Under the pieces are notes generated by a model. It made no database searches. It was not told the origin of the DNA and saw nothing but the letters and a program-made list of their open reading frames with translations. 64,000 nt of DNA, taken from an uncultured Fusobacteriaceae bacterium (GTDB taxonomy: Bacteria; Fusobacteriota; Fusobacteriia; Fusobacteriales; Fusobacteriaceae). The translations under genes and the position numbers were made by a program. The stretch covers positions 62,001-126,000 of the forward strand of contig CAMQWJ010000001.1 of the NCBI GenBank assembly GCA_947038515.1, written 5' to 3'. Below are positions 9,791 to 17,901 of the stretch, piece after piece (position 1 is the first letter of the stretch; each line of letters opens with the position of its first letter).

Positions 9791-11014
9791 TTAATAATTT
9801 AAAATATTTTTTATTCTTCCTAATATATTTTTTACTACATTTTTATTTTCAAAAAATAATTTTTCTATTTCAACTTTCTTTTTATAAATATCTTCACTTT
9901 TTAATTCTAATACTTCTTTCATTCTAAGAACAAATTCTACATTTTCTTTTAACTCATATCCCAAACATCTAGCATTTAATTCTTTACTAATTGTTTTAAT
10001 ATTTTGAAGATATTTTCCATATATAGGAGTTTTCCCATAAAACAATGGTTCTAAAAGTGAATGTCCACCTATGTTTACCAATGTTCCGCCTACAAATACA
10101 CAATCTCCTATTGAATAAAACTTTCTTAAAACTCCCATTTTATTCACAATAATTATTTCTTGTTTTTTCTCTTCTAAAATTTCTTCTTTTCTACCCAAAT
10201 TAAAATTCTCTTCTAATTCTGTAAACTCTTTCCAAGTATAATCTAATTTTTCAATTACATTTTTTACTTCTTCAATTCTAGTAAGGTGTCTTGGAACAAT
10301 GATTATAGCTATTGTTTTTAATAATTCAGGATTTTTTTTTAACTCTTCCAATATAATTTTTTCTTCATTCTCTCTAGTACTACCTAAAACTAAGATTTTT
10401 TTATCCCCTACTTTTAATATAGCTTTTAATTCTTTTTTTTCTTCATCTGTATATTTTTCAAAATCAATACAAAACTTCATGTTTCCTAAATTTTCTACTT
10501 TTTCTTTTTCTGATCCAAGTTCTATAAATCGCTCTTTATCCACATGAGTTTGTGTATAAATAGCACTTATTTTTTCCAGTGTTTTTCTTAAAATCCATTT
10601 TATTTTTTTATATCTTGGAAAACTACGATCTGATATTCTACCATTTACAATAATTATTTTACCATACTTTTTAGCTTTTTTTATAAAATTAGGCCATATT
10701 TCTGTTTCTACTAAAATAAGTAATTTAAAATCTATTTTTTGAAAAATTCTTTCTAATAAAAAACCAATATCTAAAGGAAAATATATAACTTCAATTCTTT
10801 CAATATTATTATATTTTTTTTTGGCATTTTCATATCCTGTATCTGTAAAAGTTGATATTATTATATTTTCTCTTCTCTCTTCCAAAAGCTCTTTTATCAA
10901 AGGTTCTGATAAATTAGTTTCTCCCATGGAAGAGCAGTGAACCCATATAGTTGGAATTTTTTTTAAATGATCTATTTTTTGAAATAATCTTTTTTTAAAA
11001 AAATGTAAGTTCAT
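9791..11014 (-). CDS. waaA: 3-deoxy-D-manno-octulosonic acid (Kdo) transferase
   Basis: A 407-residue GT-B glycosyltransferase that adds Kdo from CMP-Kdo to lipid A precursors at the inner membrane. Family motifs seen are IWVHCSSMGETN near the N-terminus, LVETEIWPNFI, VNGRISDRSFPRY, LGNMKF, VLGSTRENEE, and the acceptor/nucleotide region VFVGGTLVNIGGHSLLEP. The usual N-terminal membrane anchor is short or missing here (it starts MNLHFFKKRLFQ), so the length is slightly below typical. ATG 11014 is 1 bp after the cmk stop. It is direct evidence for LPS or a lipid A-Kdo core. Confidence 0.95.
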   Translation of the reverse strand: MNLHFFKKRLFQKIDHLKKIPTIWVHCSSMGETNLSEPLIKELLEERRENIIISTFTDTGYENAKKKYNNIERIEVIYFPLDIGFLLERIFQKIDFKLLILVETEIWPNFIKKAKKYGKIIIVNGRISDRSFPRYKKIKWILRKTLEKISAIYTQTHVDKERFIELGSEKEKVENLGNMKFCIDFEKYTDEEKKELKAILKVGDKKILVLGSTRENEEKIILEELKKNPELLKTIAIIIVPRHLTRIEEVKNVIEKLDYTWKEFTELEENFNLGRKEEILEEKKQEIIIVNKMGVLRKFYSIGDCVFVGGTLVNIGGHSLLEPLFYGKTPIYGKYLQNIKTISKELNARCLGYELKENVEFVLRMKEVLELKSEDIYKKKVEIEKLFFENKNVVKNILGRIKNILNY

Positions 11015-11015
11015 T

Positions 11016-11678
11016 TTATTCCCCTAATTTTAAAATATATTTTGAAATTTCATCACAAATTTCAACAATAGATAGATTACTTGAATCTATTTCAATACTA
11101 TTTTCTGCTTTTTTAAGTGGACTTTCTTCCCTTGTCATATCTATATGGTCTCTATGCTTTAAAGCACTCAATACTTCTTCGTAGGACTCTTCATTAATTC
11201 CTTTCATCTCATAATCTTTCATTCTTCGCTTTGCCCTCTCTTCAGGGGAAGCAATTAAAAATATTTTTAAATCTGCATTTGGGAATACTACTGTCCCTAT
11301 ATCTCTCCCATCTAAGATAGAATTTTTCCCTTTTGCTATCTCTCTTTGAAGTTGTACAAGATTTTCTCTTATTTGCTTAATACTTGCAATTTTACTCACA
11401 ATTCTAGTTATCTCTGGAGTTCTTATCTCTTTTGAAACATCTTTATTGTTCACCATAAATTGTTCATTATTAATATCCAACCTTATCTCTTCCATCATTT
11501 TTTTCACTGATAGCTCATCATTCAAATCTACATTATTTTCTAAAGAAAAAAAAGCTACCATACGATACATTGCTCCAGTATCTAAATAAGTTAATGAATG
11601 TTTCTTTGCTATTAACTTAGCAATTGTACTTTTACCACTTCCTGCAGGACCATCAATGGCTATAATTATATTTTTCAT
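11016..11678 (-). CDS. cmk: Cytidylate kinase
   Basis: A 220-residue CMP/dCMP kinase. The P-loop is IAIDGPAGSGKSTIAK at residues 6-21, followed by YLDTGAMYR, the GRDIGTVVFPNADLKIFLIAS block and the lid sequence EERAKRRMKDY. It phosphorylates CMP released by nucleotide sugar reactions, which gives a metabolic link to the CMP-Kdo-using WaaA next to it. It starts at ATG 11678 with GGAG upstream, 38 nt after prmA. Confidence 0.97.
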   Translation of the reverse strand: MKNIIIAIDGPAGSGKSTIAKLIAKKHSLTYLDTGAMYRMVAFFSLENNVDLNDELSVKKMMEEIRLDINNEQFMVNNKDVSKEIRTPEITRIVSKIASIKQIRENLVQLQREIAKGKNSILDGRDIGTVVFPNADLKIFLIASPEERAKRRMKDYEMKGINEESYEEVLSALKHRDHIDMTREESPLKKAENSIEIDSSNLSIVEICDEISKYILKLGE

Positions 11679-11716
11679 TTTATCCGCTCCATAATTTTAT
11701 TGTTTAACTAGAAAAA

Positions 11717-12661
11717 TTAGGCTTGTATCAATATTCCACACCATTCTTTATCTTTTTTAACTTCTAATATTTCATAGTTTAATTCTAACTTTTCAATTTC
11801 GTTAACTAATAATGATAATTTTGTCTCAAGAATTCCAGACAAAATTATTTTACCACCTTTTTTTACTACCCTTGCCATATCTTTTATTAAAATTAAAATT
11901 ACATCTGTAAGAATATTGGCTACTATATAATCAAACTTTTCATCTCCTACTGTGGATAACAAATCGCCTTTATAAACATCCCATTCTTTTTTATTTATTT
12001 TATTAAGTTCTAAATTCTCTTTTGCAACTTCAACTGCTAATTCGTCAATATCTACTCCAACAGTTCTTTTTATACCTAACTTTGATCCTGCAATCATTAA
12101 AATTCCTGACCCTGTTCCAACATCTAAAAGAGATGTTTCCTTAGAAGGAGCTTTTATATACTCTTCCATTAGCTTAATACATAAAGAGGTTGTTGAGTGT
12201 GAACCTGTTCCAAAAGCTCTACCAGGGTCTAATTCAATAACTAATTCTCCAGTCTCTGGAATATATTCACGCCATGTTGGTTTTACAACAAATTTTTCAC
12301 TAATTTTTTCAGGAAAAAGGTAATTTTTCCAAGAATTTTGATAATCTTCCTCTTCTAAAGAATAGATATCTATACTATACACCATATCTTCTCTCTTATC
12401 AAACATTTCTCCTATTTTTTCTTTAATCAAATCATTTCTTTTTACTGAGTATGCATTTTCAGGAAAATAAGCTGATATTGAATTTTCTACATTATAAAAT
12501 TCTTCTGGATTTTTATAATAATCTAAAGGATTTAGTTTCGTTAGAGGTTCCTCAATTTTTAGCCCCATTACCCCAAAAGAATAAAATATATCTGATATTT
12601 GCTTTTTTGTTTCAATATTATCATCACTTTCAAACACTACTCTTATCTCATTAATTCTCAT
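11717..12661 (-). CDS. prmA: Ribosomal protein L11 methyltransferase
   Basis: This 314-residue protein has an N-terminal substrate-recognition region followed by a SAM-binding domain. Markers are VVKPTWREY, the PrmA-specific ELDPGRAFGTGSHSTTSLC, LLDVGTGSGILMIAG (motif I), GVDIDELAVEVAKEN, and the active-site ANILTDVI, a variant of the usual NPPY-like loop. It methylates lysines and the N-terminus of ribosomal protein L11. ATG 12661 has AGGAG 6 nt upstream and lies 10 nt after ymdB. Confidence 0.97.
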   Translation of the reverse strand: MRINEIRVVFESDDNIETKKQISDIFYSFGVMGLKIEEPLTKLNPLDYYKNPEEFYNVENSISAYFPENAYSVKRNDLIKEKIGEMFDKREDMVYSIDIYSLEEEDYQNSWKNYLFPEKISEKFVVKPTWREYIPETGELVIELDPGRAFGTGSHSTTSLCIKLMEEYIKAPSKETSLLDVGTGSGILMIAGSKLGIKRTVGVDIDELAVEVAKENLELNKINKKEWDVYKGDLLSTVGDEKFDYIVANILTDVILILIKDMARVVKKGGKIILSGILETKLSLLVNEIEKLELNYEILEVKKDKEWCGILIQA

Positions 12662-12671
12662 TTTATACTCC

Positions 12672-13463
12672 TTACATATACTCTATTTGGTTTTCTCCCA
12701 CATTAATTCTAGTTATTGAAAGACACTCCCCTGTGTCATCATCTAATTCAACAGATATACCATTTAATCTTAAATTTTCAGAAGCCATTTCAAACTTTTG
12801 TGGTAATCCTGTTAAAAATCTATTAATTATAATCTCTTTTTGCGTTCCTATAACTCCATCATCAGAACCTGTCATCCCTACATCAGTGATATAACCAGTT
12901 CCATCATTAAGAATTTTTTCATCTGCAGTTTGAACATGTGTATGAGTTCCAAAAATTAATGAAGCTTTTCCATCTAAATATTTAGCAAATGCTATTTTTT
13001 CTGAAGTTGCCTCAGCATGAAAATCAATAATTATAAATTTAGTTTCAGATTTTACTTTTTCTATTATTTCACTTGCTTTTTTAAATGGACAATCTATAGG
13101 ATTCATAAATACTCTTCCTTGAAGAGATATAACAGCAATTTTTCGATCTTTTCGATCTTTTTGAATAGTATATCCAACCCCTGAAACTCCATCTGGAAAA
13201 TTAGCTGGTCTCAATAATTTTTCATTCCCATCAAGATAAGTATAAATATCTTTTTTATCCCAACTATGATTTCCACCAGTTATTACATTTATTCCAAGTT
13301 CAAAAAATTCATCTGCTATTTTTGGTGTTATTCCAAATCCAGAAGCACTATTTTCTCCATTAACTATTATAAAATCATAATCTAATCGTGTTTTATTAAT
13401 ATATTTTTTCATTATCTCTCTACCTGTTGAAGCTACTATATCCCCTATAACTAATATTTTCAT
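12672..13463 (-). CDS. ymdB: YmdB family metallophosphoesterase
   Basis: A 263-residue calcineurin-like phosphoesterase of the YmdB type, known in Bacillus as a 2',3'-cyclic-nucleotide phosphodiesterase affecting motility/biofilm decisions. Metal-binding motifs run in order: ILVIGDIVASTGR, IIVNGENSASGFG, VITGGNHSWDKKD, IIDFHAEATSEK, and FGTHTHVQTADE followed by GYITDVGMTGS. In Firmicutes it usually sits near rny; no rny is in this window. ATG 13463 is preceded by AAAGGAA. Confidence 0.93.
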   Translation of the reverse strand: MKILVIGDIVASTGREIMKKYINKTRLDYDFIIVNGENSASGFGITPKIADEFFELGINVITGGNHSWDKKDIYTYLDGNEKLLRPANFPDGVSGVGYTIQKDRKDRKIAVISLQGRVFMNPIDCPFKKASEIIEKVKSETKFIIIDFHAEATSEKIAFAKYLDGKASLIFGTHTHVQTADEKILNDGTGYITDVGMTGSDDGVIGTQKEIIINRFLTGLPQKFEMASENLRLNGISVELDDDTGECLSITRINVGENQIEYM

Positions 13464-13521
13464 TTTTATTCCTTTATTTTCATTTTTTTATTTTTTTATT
13501 TTTTATAACTATTTTTTAACT

Positions 13522-14298
13522 TCAAATATATTGCTTTATAGATACTTTTATTTTTCCTTTTTTTGTTTCCTCTAAAATCTTCTCAATAATAAACTTTCCT
13601 TTTTTTCTAATAGTCAAGGTATCCCCTTCTGATATAAGCTTACTATTTTTCTTTTCAACCTCATAATTTAGAAAAACTTCACCTGCTTCCAAATATTTTA
13701 TAGCTTCTGTCCTAGATTTTTGTATTATTTCACTTACTAAAACATCTAAGCGAAGTGAAGCTAAAATTTCCACCCTTTCTTTAAATTCATTGTCTGGTAT
13801 TTTTAATTCTCCAATCTCTTGAATTTTAACTGGAATTTTCCCCACAAGTTCTATTTTCTCTTTTAAAAGTTCCAACAATTCCTCTTTTATTATTCCATAA
13901 CATATAGAATCTTTAACTATTAAATCACCCATTAATTCTCTTTTAATTCCTAGACTCATTATTGTGCCTAAAAAATCTTTATGTTCTAATTTTTTAAATT
14001 TATTTTTTCCATTTATTTCAAAATATTTAACTGGAAATTTTGTTTCTAGTAACTCAAAAGAATTTGGAGCAATACAAACGATTTTTTTTTCACAATTTTC
14101 ATTCAAACCTTTTTTATGTATTGATACTCGTAACCTAGTTACATATTTTTCTAATATTATAAGTATATTTTCAGAATAAAACTCATCTAAGTAGATTGGA
14201 TATTCAATTTCTTGACAAAGTAAAATATTATCCCATATTTTTGCTACTGTAAATTGTTTTTCTTCACTATATTGTGACAAGAACGATTTTTTATCCAT
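13522..14298 (-). CDS. YlmH-like S4-domain RNA-binding protein
   Basis: A 258-residue protein resembling YlmH. The central segment FLGTIMSLGIKRELMGDLIV is the YlmH family hallmark. The C-terminal third is an S4 RNA-binding domain (LRLDVLVSEIIQKSRTEAIKYLEAGEVFLN, then LISEGDTLTIRKKGKF). In Firmicutes YlmH sits near division genes and has been linked to ribosome quality control, but the neighbours here are ltaE and ymdB. ATG 14298 has AGGAG 4 nt upstream. The biochemical role in this lineage is not established by the sequence. Confidence 0.85.
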   Translation of the reverse strand: MDKKSFLSQYSEEKQFTVAKIWDNILLCQEIEYPIYLDEFYSENILIILEKYVTRLRVSIHKKGLNENCEKKIVCIAPNSFELLETKFPVKYFEINGKNKFKKLEHKDFLGTIMSLGIKRELMGDLIVKDSICYGIIKEELLELLKEKIELVGKIPVKIQEIGELKIPDNEFKERVEILASLRLDVLVSEIIQKSRTEAIKYLEAGEVFLNYEVEKKNSKLISEGDTLTIRKKGKFIIEKILEETKKGKIKVSIKQYI

Positions 14299-14311
14299 AC
14301 CACTCCTAGTT

Positions 14312-15340
14312 TTATTTATCTTTTAAAAGTTCCTTTAATTTTTCTATAAACTTATCTATATCTTCCTTTGTTGTATCAAAACTTGTTACAAACCTAACTT
14401 CATTTTTATTTTCATTCCAAATATAAAAATAACAAAATTCTTGCATAGGTTCGATTATTTTTTTAGGCAGTATTGCAAACAAAGCATTTGATTCTACTTT
14501 ATTAGTTACCTCAACTCCTAATTCTCTTAGCTTTAAATCAAAATATTTAGCCATATCATTAGCATTTTTAGCATTTTGATACCATAAATTATCTTTTAAA
14601 TATTCTATATATTGTGCACTTTGATATCGCATTTTTGAATTTAATTGCAAACATTGTTTTCGAAGTCTTAAAAATTCTACATCTATTTCTTTATTAAAAA
14701 TAATTATTACTTCCCCAAACATAAGACCATTTTTAGTTCCACCAAAAGATAATATGTCAACTCCCATATCCCCTGTCATCTCTTTTAGAGAACAACCCAG
14801 TTCAACACAAGCATTTGCTATTCTAGCACCATCCATATGTAATATCATTTCATTTTTCTTAACATATTTTTTTATTTCTTCTAGTTCCTCTAAAGAATAT
14901 ACTGTTCCTACCTCTGTTGCTTGGGTAATAGAAAGAATATCAGGTTTCGTTTTATGAAATGTTCCTCTGTTTTCTCCATATAAAGCATCAATTTCATTTA
15001 AATTAATTTTTCCATTTATATTTTTTATTGGTAAGGTACTTAATCCTGTTATATTGGCTAAAGCCCCTGTTTCATCACAATGTATATGAGCTGTATCTAC
15101 ACAAACTACAGAACTTCCTCTTTTTTTACAAGCTTCTAGGGCTAGAACATTACTTCCTGTTCCATTATAGACCATATATACACCTACATCACCAAAAATA
15201 TTTTTAAATTCTTTTTCAACTTGTGCTGTATATGTATCTTCTCCATAGGCAAATTCATGTCCTGTGTTAGACTCCATAAGAGCTTTCATAATTTTAGAAT
15301 GTACTCCACTGTAATTATCACTTGCAAAAAATTTTTTCAT
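14312..15340 (-). CDS. ltaE: Low-specificity L-threonine aldolase
   Basis: A 342-residue PLP enzyme that cleaves threonine or allo-threonine to glycine and acetaldehyde. Motifs include FASDNYSGVHSKIM, the GTGSNVLAL loop, LHMDGARIANA (Asp contacting the PLP pyridine N), and the lysine region DILSFGGTKNGLM. Two starts are possible three codons apart. The upstream ATG at 15349 overlaps its own Shine-Dalgarno (AAGGAT), so ATG 15340, spaced 6 nt from it, is preferred. It is the first gene of the minus-strand operon that runs to the MATE exporter, and it is divergent from the META lipoprotein. Confidence 0.9.
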   Translation of the reverse strand: MKKFFASDNYSGVHSKIMKALMESNTGHEFAYGEDTYTAQVEKEFKNIFGDVGVYMVYNGTGSNVLALEACKKRGSSVVCVDTAHIHCDETGALANITGLSTLPIKNINGKINLNEIDALYGENRGTFHKTKPDILSITQATEVGTVYSLEELEEIKKYVKKNEMILHMDGARIANACVELGCSLKEMTGDMGVDILSFGGTKNGLMFGEVIIIFNKEIDVEFLRLRKQCLQLNSKMRYQSAQYIEYLKDNLWYQNAKNANDMAKYFDLKLRELGVEVTNKVESNALFAILPKKIIEPMQEFCYFYIWNENKNEVRFVTSFDTTKEDIDKFIEKLKELLKDK

Positions 15341-15395
15341 TTTACACATCCTTAATATTTTTTTTATTCTTCTTTTCTTTTATAGCGTTAAGAGG

Positions 15396-15401
15396 TATAA
15401 T
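15396..15401 (+). promoter_or_regulatory. Possible -10 box for the META-domain lipoprotein gene
   Basis: TATAAT on the plus strand lies 36 nt before the ATG at 15437. The matching -35 region, about 17 nt upstream, is only T-rich and weak. The 96-bp divergent gap must also contain the threonine aldolase promoter. No pair there is strong enough for me to assign it. Confidence 0.4.
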
Positions 15402-15436
15402 AGTATATTACATTATTATACCTAGGAGAGATTCAT

Positions 15437-15823
15437 ATGAGAAAAATATTTTTTATTCTATTTACTTCAATCTTTGTTTCAGCATGTTCTTCTTCACAGT
15501 TAAGAACTAACAAATCTTACACAATGGTTTCACCATACTCCAACAACTCTTTATCCATTGTTTTTTTTAAAAACAAATTTTCTGGTCAATCTACAATCAA
15601 TAAATTTTCTGGTGATTATTCACTACGTGGAAATTCAATAATAATTAAGAATTTTCTACATACACAAGAGGTTGGCATTTTTTCTAAAACCCTTCAAGAA
15701 AACTATATTTTTGAAGTCCTTAAAAATGCAAACTCATTAACTATAACTGATAATGAAATAATATTACAGACAAATGATCAGAAACGTCTTAAGTATTATA
15801 CAGAACCTCTTTTATTTCATTAA
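15437..15823 (+). CDS. META-domain (HslJ-like) lipoprotein
   Basis: This 128-residue protein has a lipoprotein signal (MRKIFFILFTSIFVSAC, lipidated cysteine 17). It is followed by a small domain with the META/HslJ pattern: LSIVFFKNKFSGQSTINKFSGDY, IIIKNFLHTQEVG, and a C-terminal ITDNEIILQT. It is probably anchored in the inner or outer membrane and its function is unknown. Homologues in E. coli are heat-inducible. It is the only plus-strand gene between two minus-strand blocks, and its stop codon overlaps the stop of the converging barrel-protein gene. AGGAGA precedes the ATG. Confidence 0.75.
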   Translation: MRKIFFILFTSIFVSACSSSQLRTNKSYTMVSPYSNNSLSIVFFKNKFSGQSTINKFSGDYSLRGNSIIIKNFLHTQEVGIFSKTLQENYIFEVLKNANSLTITDNEIILQTNDQKRLKYYTEPLLFH

Positions 15824-16776
15824 AAAATATGTGCTATTTTAAGTCCATAAATTGTATTTTCACTTCTTTTACTATATCTTCCTGTAACTTCAAGTGAAAG
15901 TAGCATATCCTTTGATAAATAATAACCTAAAGATAGTGAACTTGTAATATATTCATTATCTTTTTTTTGTGTTCCTAAGTTTTCTATACTATTCCAACTA
16001 TAAATATTTTTATCCATACCATTAGAAATTTCACCTGTATATTTAGTATTTAATGACAATCTAACTTTATTTTTATCGTAAACATAGTAAAAACCAATAT
16101 TTCCTCTACCTATATTTATACTTTCCTTTTCATACCAATAATTTTTTTTAGAATCTTTCTCTCGAAAACTTCCACAATATTCTAATGAAATATAAGGATA
16201 AATAAAAGTATTTTTATTTAATGGATAAACTCTTCCTAGTTCAGTACCTACACTTAAGTTATTTCTATCTTGTCTCCCAACCCCATCTTTGGCTGTACTA
16301 TGCGAATATCCTAAGTGAGTAAATGCCACATTTCTATCATTTAGTACTGCAAAGTAGATATTTCCACCCATTGTTTTCATTTTATCACTTTGATCAGGAT
16401 TTTTATATTTAATTTTAGACTCTAAATATCCTAAAGAAACTCCTGTAATATATTTCCTTTGAGGTGTTTTATCAGATTTTTTTAATAAACTTGTTGTTCC
16501 AATTACAATACCTTTTGTACTACTATTAAACCCTGAAAAATTGTTCCCCCCATCTGTATTTCCTTCTCCATAAAAGCTCTCTATGTGCTGTTCACTACCT
16601 GATATGCCCTTTTCTCGATCTAATACTTCACTCAATAACCCTTCACGGATATAATTTTTTCCTTTTTCGTTAATAATATCACTATCAATAACATCTAAAT
16701 TATTATTCAGTATCTGTGCTTGAGTAATTATAGAAAATAAAAGCCACATAACGCCAACTATATAATTTTTTTTCAT
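15820..16776 (-). CDS. Putative outer-membrane beta-barrel protein (autotransporter-barrel-like)
   Basis: This 318-residue protein has a signal peptide (MKKNYIVGVMWLLFSIITQAQ) and a short variable N-terminal region with Gly/Ser/Asn. About 210 residues of alternating amphipathic strands follow, such as YITGVSLGYLESKIKY, NLSVGTELGRVYPL, GNIGFYYVYDKNKVRLSLNTKY and SSLSLGYYL. It ends in a phenylalanine (KIAHIF), the outer-membrane barrel sorting mark. There is no long passenger, so it may be a free-standing barrel or a shortened autotransporter. AAGGAG precedes ATG 16776. Its leader carries a 9-bp tandem repeat. The specific function is not recognised. Confidence 0.7.
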   Translation of the reverse strand: MKKNYIVGVMWLLFSIITQAQILNNNLDVIDSDIINEKGKNYIREGLLSEVLDREKGISGSEQHIESFYGEGNTDGGNNFSGFNSSTKGIVIGTTSLLKKSDKTPQRKYITGVSLGYLESKIKYKNPDQSDKMKTMGGNIYFAVLNDRNVAFTHLGYSHSTAKDGVGRQDRNNLSVGTELGRVYPLNKNTFIYPYISLEYCGSFREKDSKKNYWYEKESINIGRGNIGFYYVYDKNKVRLSLNTKYTGEISNGMDKNIYSWNSIENLGTQKKDNEYITSSLSLGYYLSKDMLLSLEVTGRYSKRSENTIYGLKIAHIF

Positions 16777-16802
16777 TTTTTCTCCTTACTAAATAAAACA
16801 AT

Positions 16803-16854
16803 CTTTATTTACTTTATTTACTTTATTTACTTTATTTACTTTATTTACTTTATT
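16803..16854 (-). repeat. 9-bp tandem repeat (5.8 copies) in the leader of the barrel-protein gene
   Basis: The unit CTTTATTTA (plus strand) repeats five times without error, then a sixth partial copy of 7 bases. The array begins immediately downstream of an extended -10 box on the minus strand and ends 26 bp before the ATG at 16776, so it should form most of the 5' untranslated region. Copy-number change by slippage would alter the leader length in steps of 9 nt. Confidence 0.9.
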
Positions 16855-16863
16855 AGTATAACA
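16855..16863 (-). promoter_or_regulatory. Extended -10 promoter of the barrel-protein gene
   Basis: On the minus strand the sequence TGTTATACT is an extended -10 element. A good -35 is not seen at 17 nt. Transcription would begin at about 16848, within the first copies of the 9-bp repeat. Confidence 0.5.
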
Positions 16864-16961
16864 TAAAAAAATGTCGAAATAAACCTCTTATTTTACTTTT
16901 ATCTCTATGATTTCTTTTTTATATTTATATATATTTTTTTTGCTATTTTTCAAATAAAAAA

Positions 16962-16979
16962 AGAGCCCTTTAAGGCTCT
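16962..16979 (-). terminator. Terminator of the cold-shock gene
   Basis: AGAGCC and GGCTCT form a 6-bp stem with a 6-nt loop, 8 nt after the csp stop codon. On the minus strand it is followed by seven T residues. This is a short but classical Rho-independent terminator. Confidence 0.85.
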
Positions 16980-16986
16980 AAATTTA

Positions 16987-17184
16987 CTAGTTAGATTCGA
17001 TATTTGTAGCTTGTGGACCTTTAGCACCATCAGTAACATCAAAAGTAACTGATTCACCTTCTGTTAACTTTTTGAATCCTTCTTTTTGGATTTCTGAGTA
17101 ATGAGCGAAAACGTCTTTCCCGTCCTCTGCAGTTATAAATCCAAATCCTTTCTCTTCGTTAAACCATTTTACTGTACCTTTCAT
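16987..17184 (-). CDS. Cold-shock domain protein (CspA family)
   Basis: This 65-residue single cold-shock domain binds single-stranded RNA/DNA and acts as an RNA chaperone. Both RNP motifs are present, KGFGFI (RNP1, residues 12-17) and VFAHY (RNP2). The [17 protein letters not shown] start is diagnostic. GGAGG lies 7 nt before the ATG. It has its own promoter, a roughly 120-nt leader and a terminator, so it is a single-gene transcript. Confidence 0.98.
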   Translation of the reverse strand: MKGTVKWFNEEKGFGFITAEDGKDVFAHYSEIQKEGFKKLTEGESVTFDVTDGAKGPQATNIESN

Positions 17185-17318
17185 TGTAAACCTCCGTAAT
17201 AATAACTTTCTAATGATCTAAATTTCAAATTTAATATTAATATGAAGGTGATTTAAAATCAAACCTCAACCATTAAAATAAAAACTCTTAATTCATAAAC
17301 ATTGATTAACTAATTATA
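17185..17318 (-). promoter_or_regulatory. Cold-shock gene promoter and long 5' leader
   Basis: A TATAAT -10 box (17313-17318, minus strand) has no clear -35. The predicted start near 17306 gives a leader of about 120 nt. Long structured leaders are typical of cold-inducible csp genes, where they control mRNA stability and translation. I see no strong single hairpin here, so temperature-dependent control is an inference from the length only. Confidence 0.55.
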
Positions 17319-17348
17319 CCTTATATTTCAAATAAAGTACAGTTTTTT

Positions 17349-17882
17349 TTAATAAGCTCTTGAAATAATAAATTCTACTCTTCTATTTTGCGATCTATTT
17401 ACCTCTGAAGTATTATTCTCTATAGGGTCACTCTCTCCATATCCTTCAACTGTTATAGAGTTTGATGGTACTTTATTTTCTACTAAATATTCTTTTATTG
17501 ATTTTGCTCTATTTAATGAAAGTTTCAAATTATAATTTTCAGAACCTAAATTACAAGTATATCCATCTATTTTTATTCTTAAATCTCTATTTTCAAATAA
17601 TGCCTTTGATAAAGTATCTAAGTGAGTTTTCACCCCTTCTTTTACTATAGATTTATCTATATCAAATAAAATATGTTCTTCCATTGAAAGTATAAGGTTT
17701 TTTCCCTCTCTTCTAATAGTTACTCCATCTTGATTAAATATAATTATATCTTCTAAGTCTCTTTTGTCTGAATTTATATTCTCAATCACTAAGTTATCTT
17801 TAGAATTTATATTCAGTTTTTTAGAATTTGAACACCCTACTACAACTATCATAATAGCACCTAACATCAGTATTTTTTTCAT
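17349..17882 (-). CDS. OmpA-family peptidoglycan-binding lipoprotein
   Basis: This 177-residue protein has a lipoprotein signal (lipobox VVVGC, Cys17), a short linker and a C-terminal OmpA-like domain from about residue 70. The domain shows IDGYTCNLGSENYNLKLSLNRAKSIKEYL, VEGYGESDPI, and a closing NRRVEFII that supplies the conserved Arg of the diaminopimelate-type binding site. Pal is the closest well-known family member, but no tol genes are nearby, so I do not name it pal. The gene follows the L,D-transpeptidase lipoprotein by 19 nt, so the two are probably co-expressed. GGAGG lies 7 nt before the ATG. Confidence 0.9.
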   Translation of the reverse strand: MKKILMLGAIMIVVVGCSNSKKLNINSKDNLVIENINSDKRDLEDIIIFNQDGVTIRREGKNLILSMEEHILFDIDKSIVKEGVKTHLDTLSKALFENRDLRIKIDGYTCNLGSENYNLKLSLNRAKSIKEYLVENKVPSNSITVEGYGESDPIENNTSEVNRSQNRRVEFIISRAY

Positions 17883-17901
17883 TTTTTTCCTCCTTTTTCT
17901 A

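Noticed and set aside
13464-13521. Promoter or terminator in the ylmH-ymdB gap
   Set aside because: The gap is T-rich low-complexity sequence without paired arms or a convincing pair of promoter boxes.
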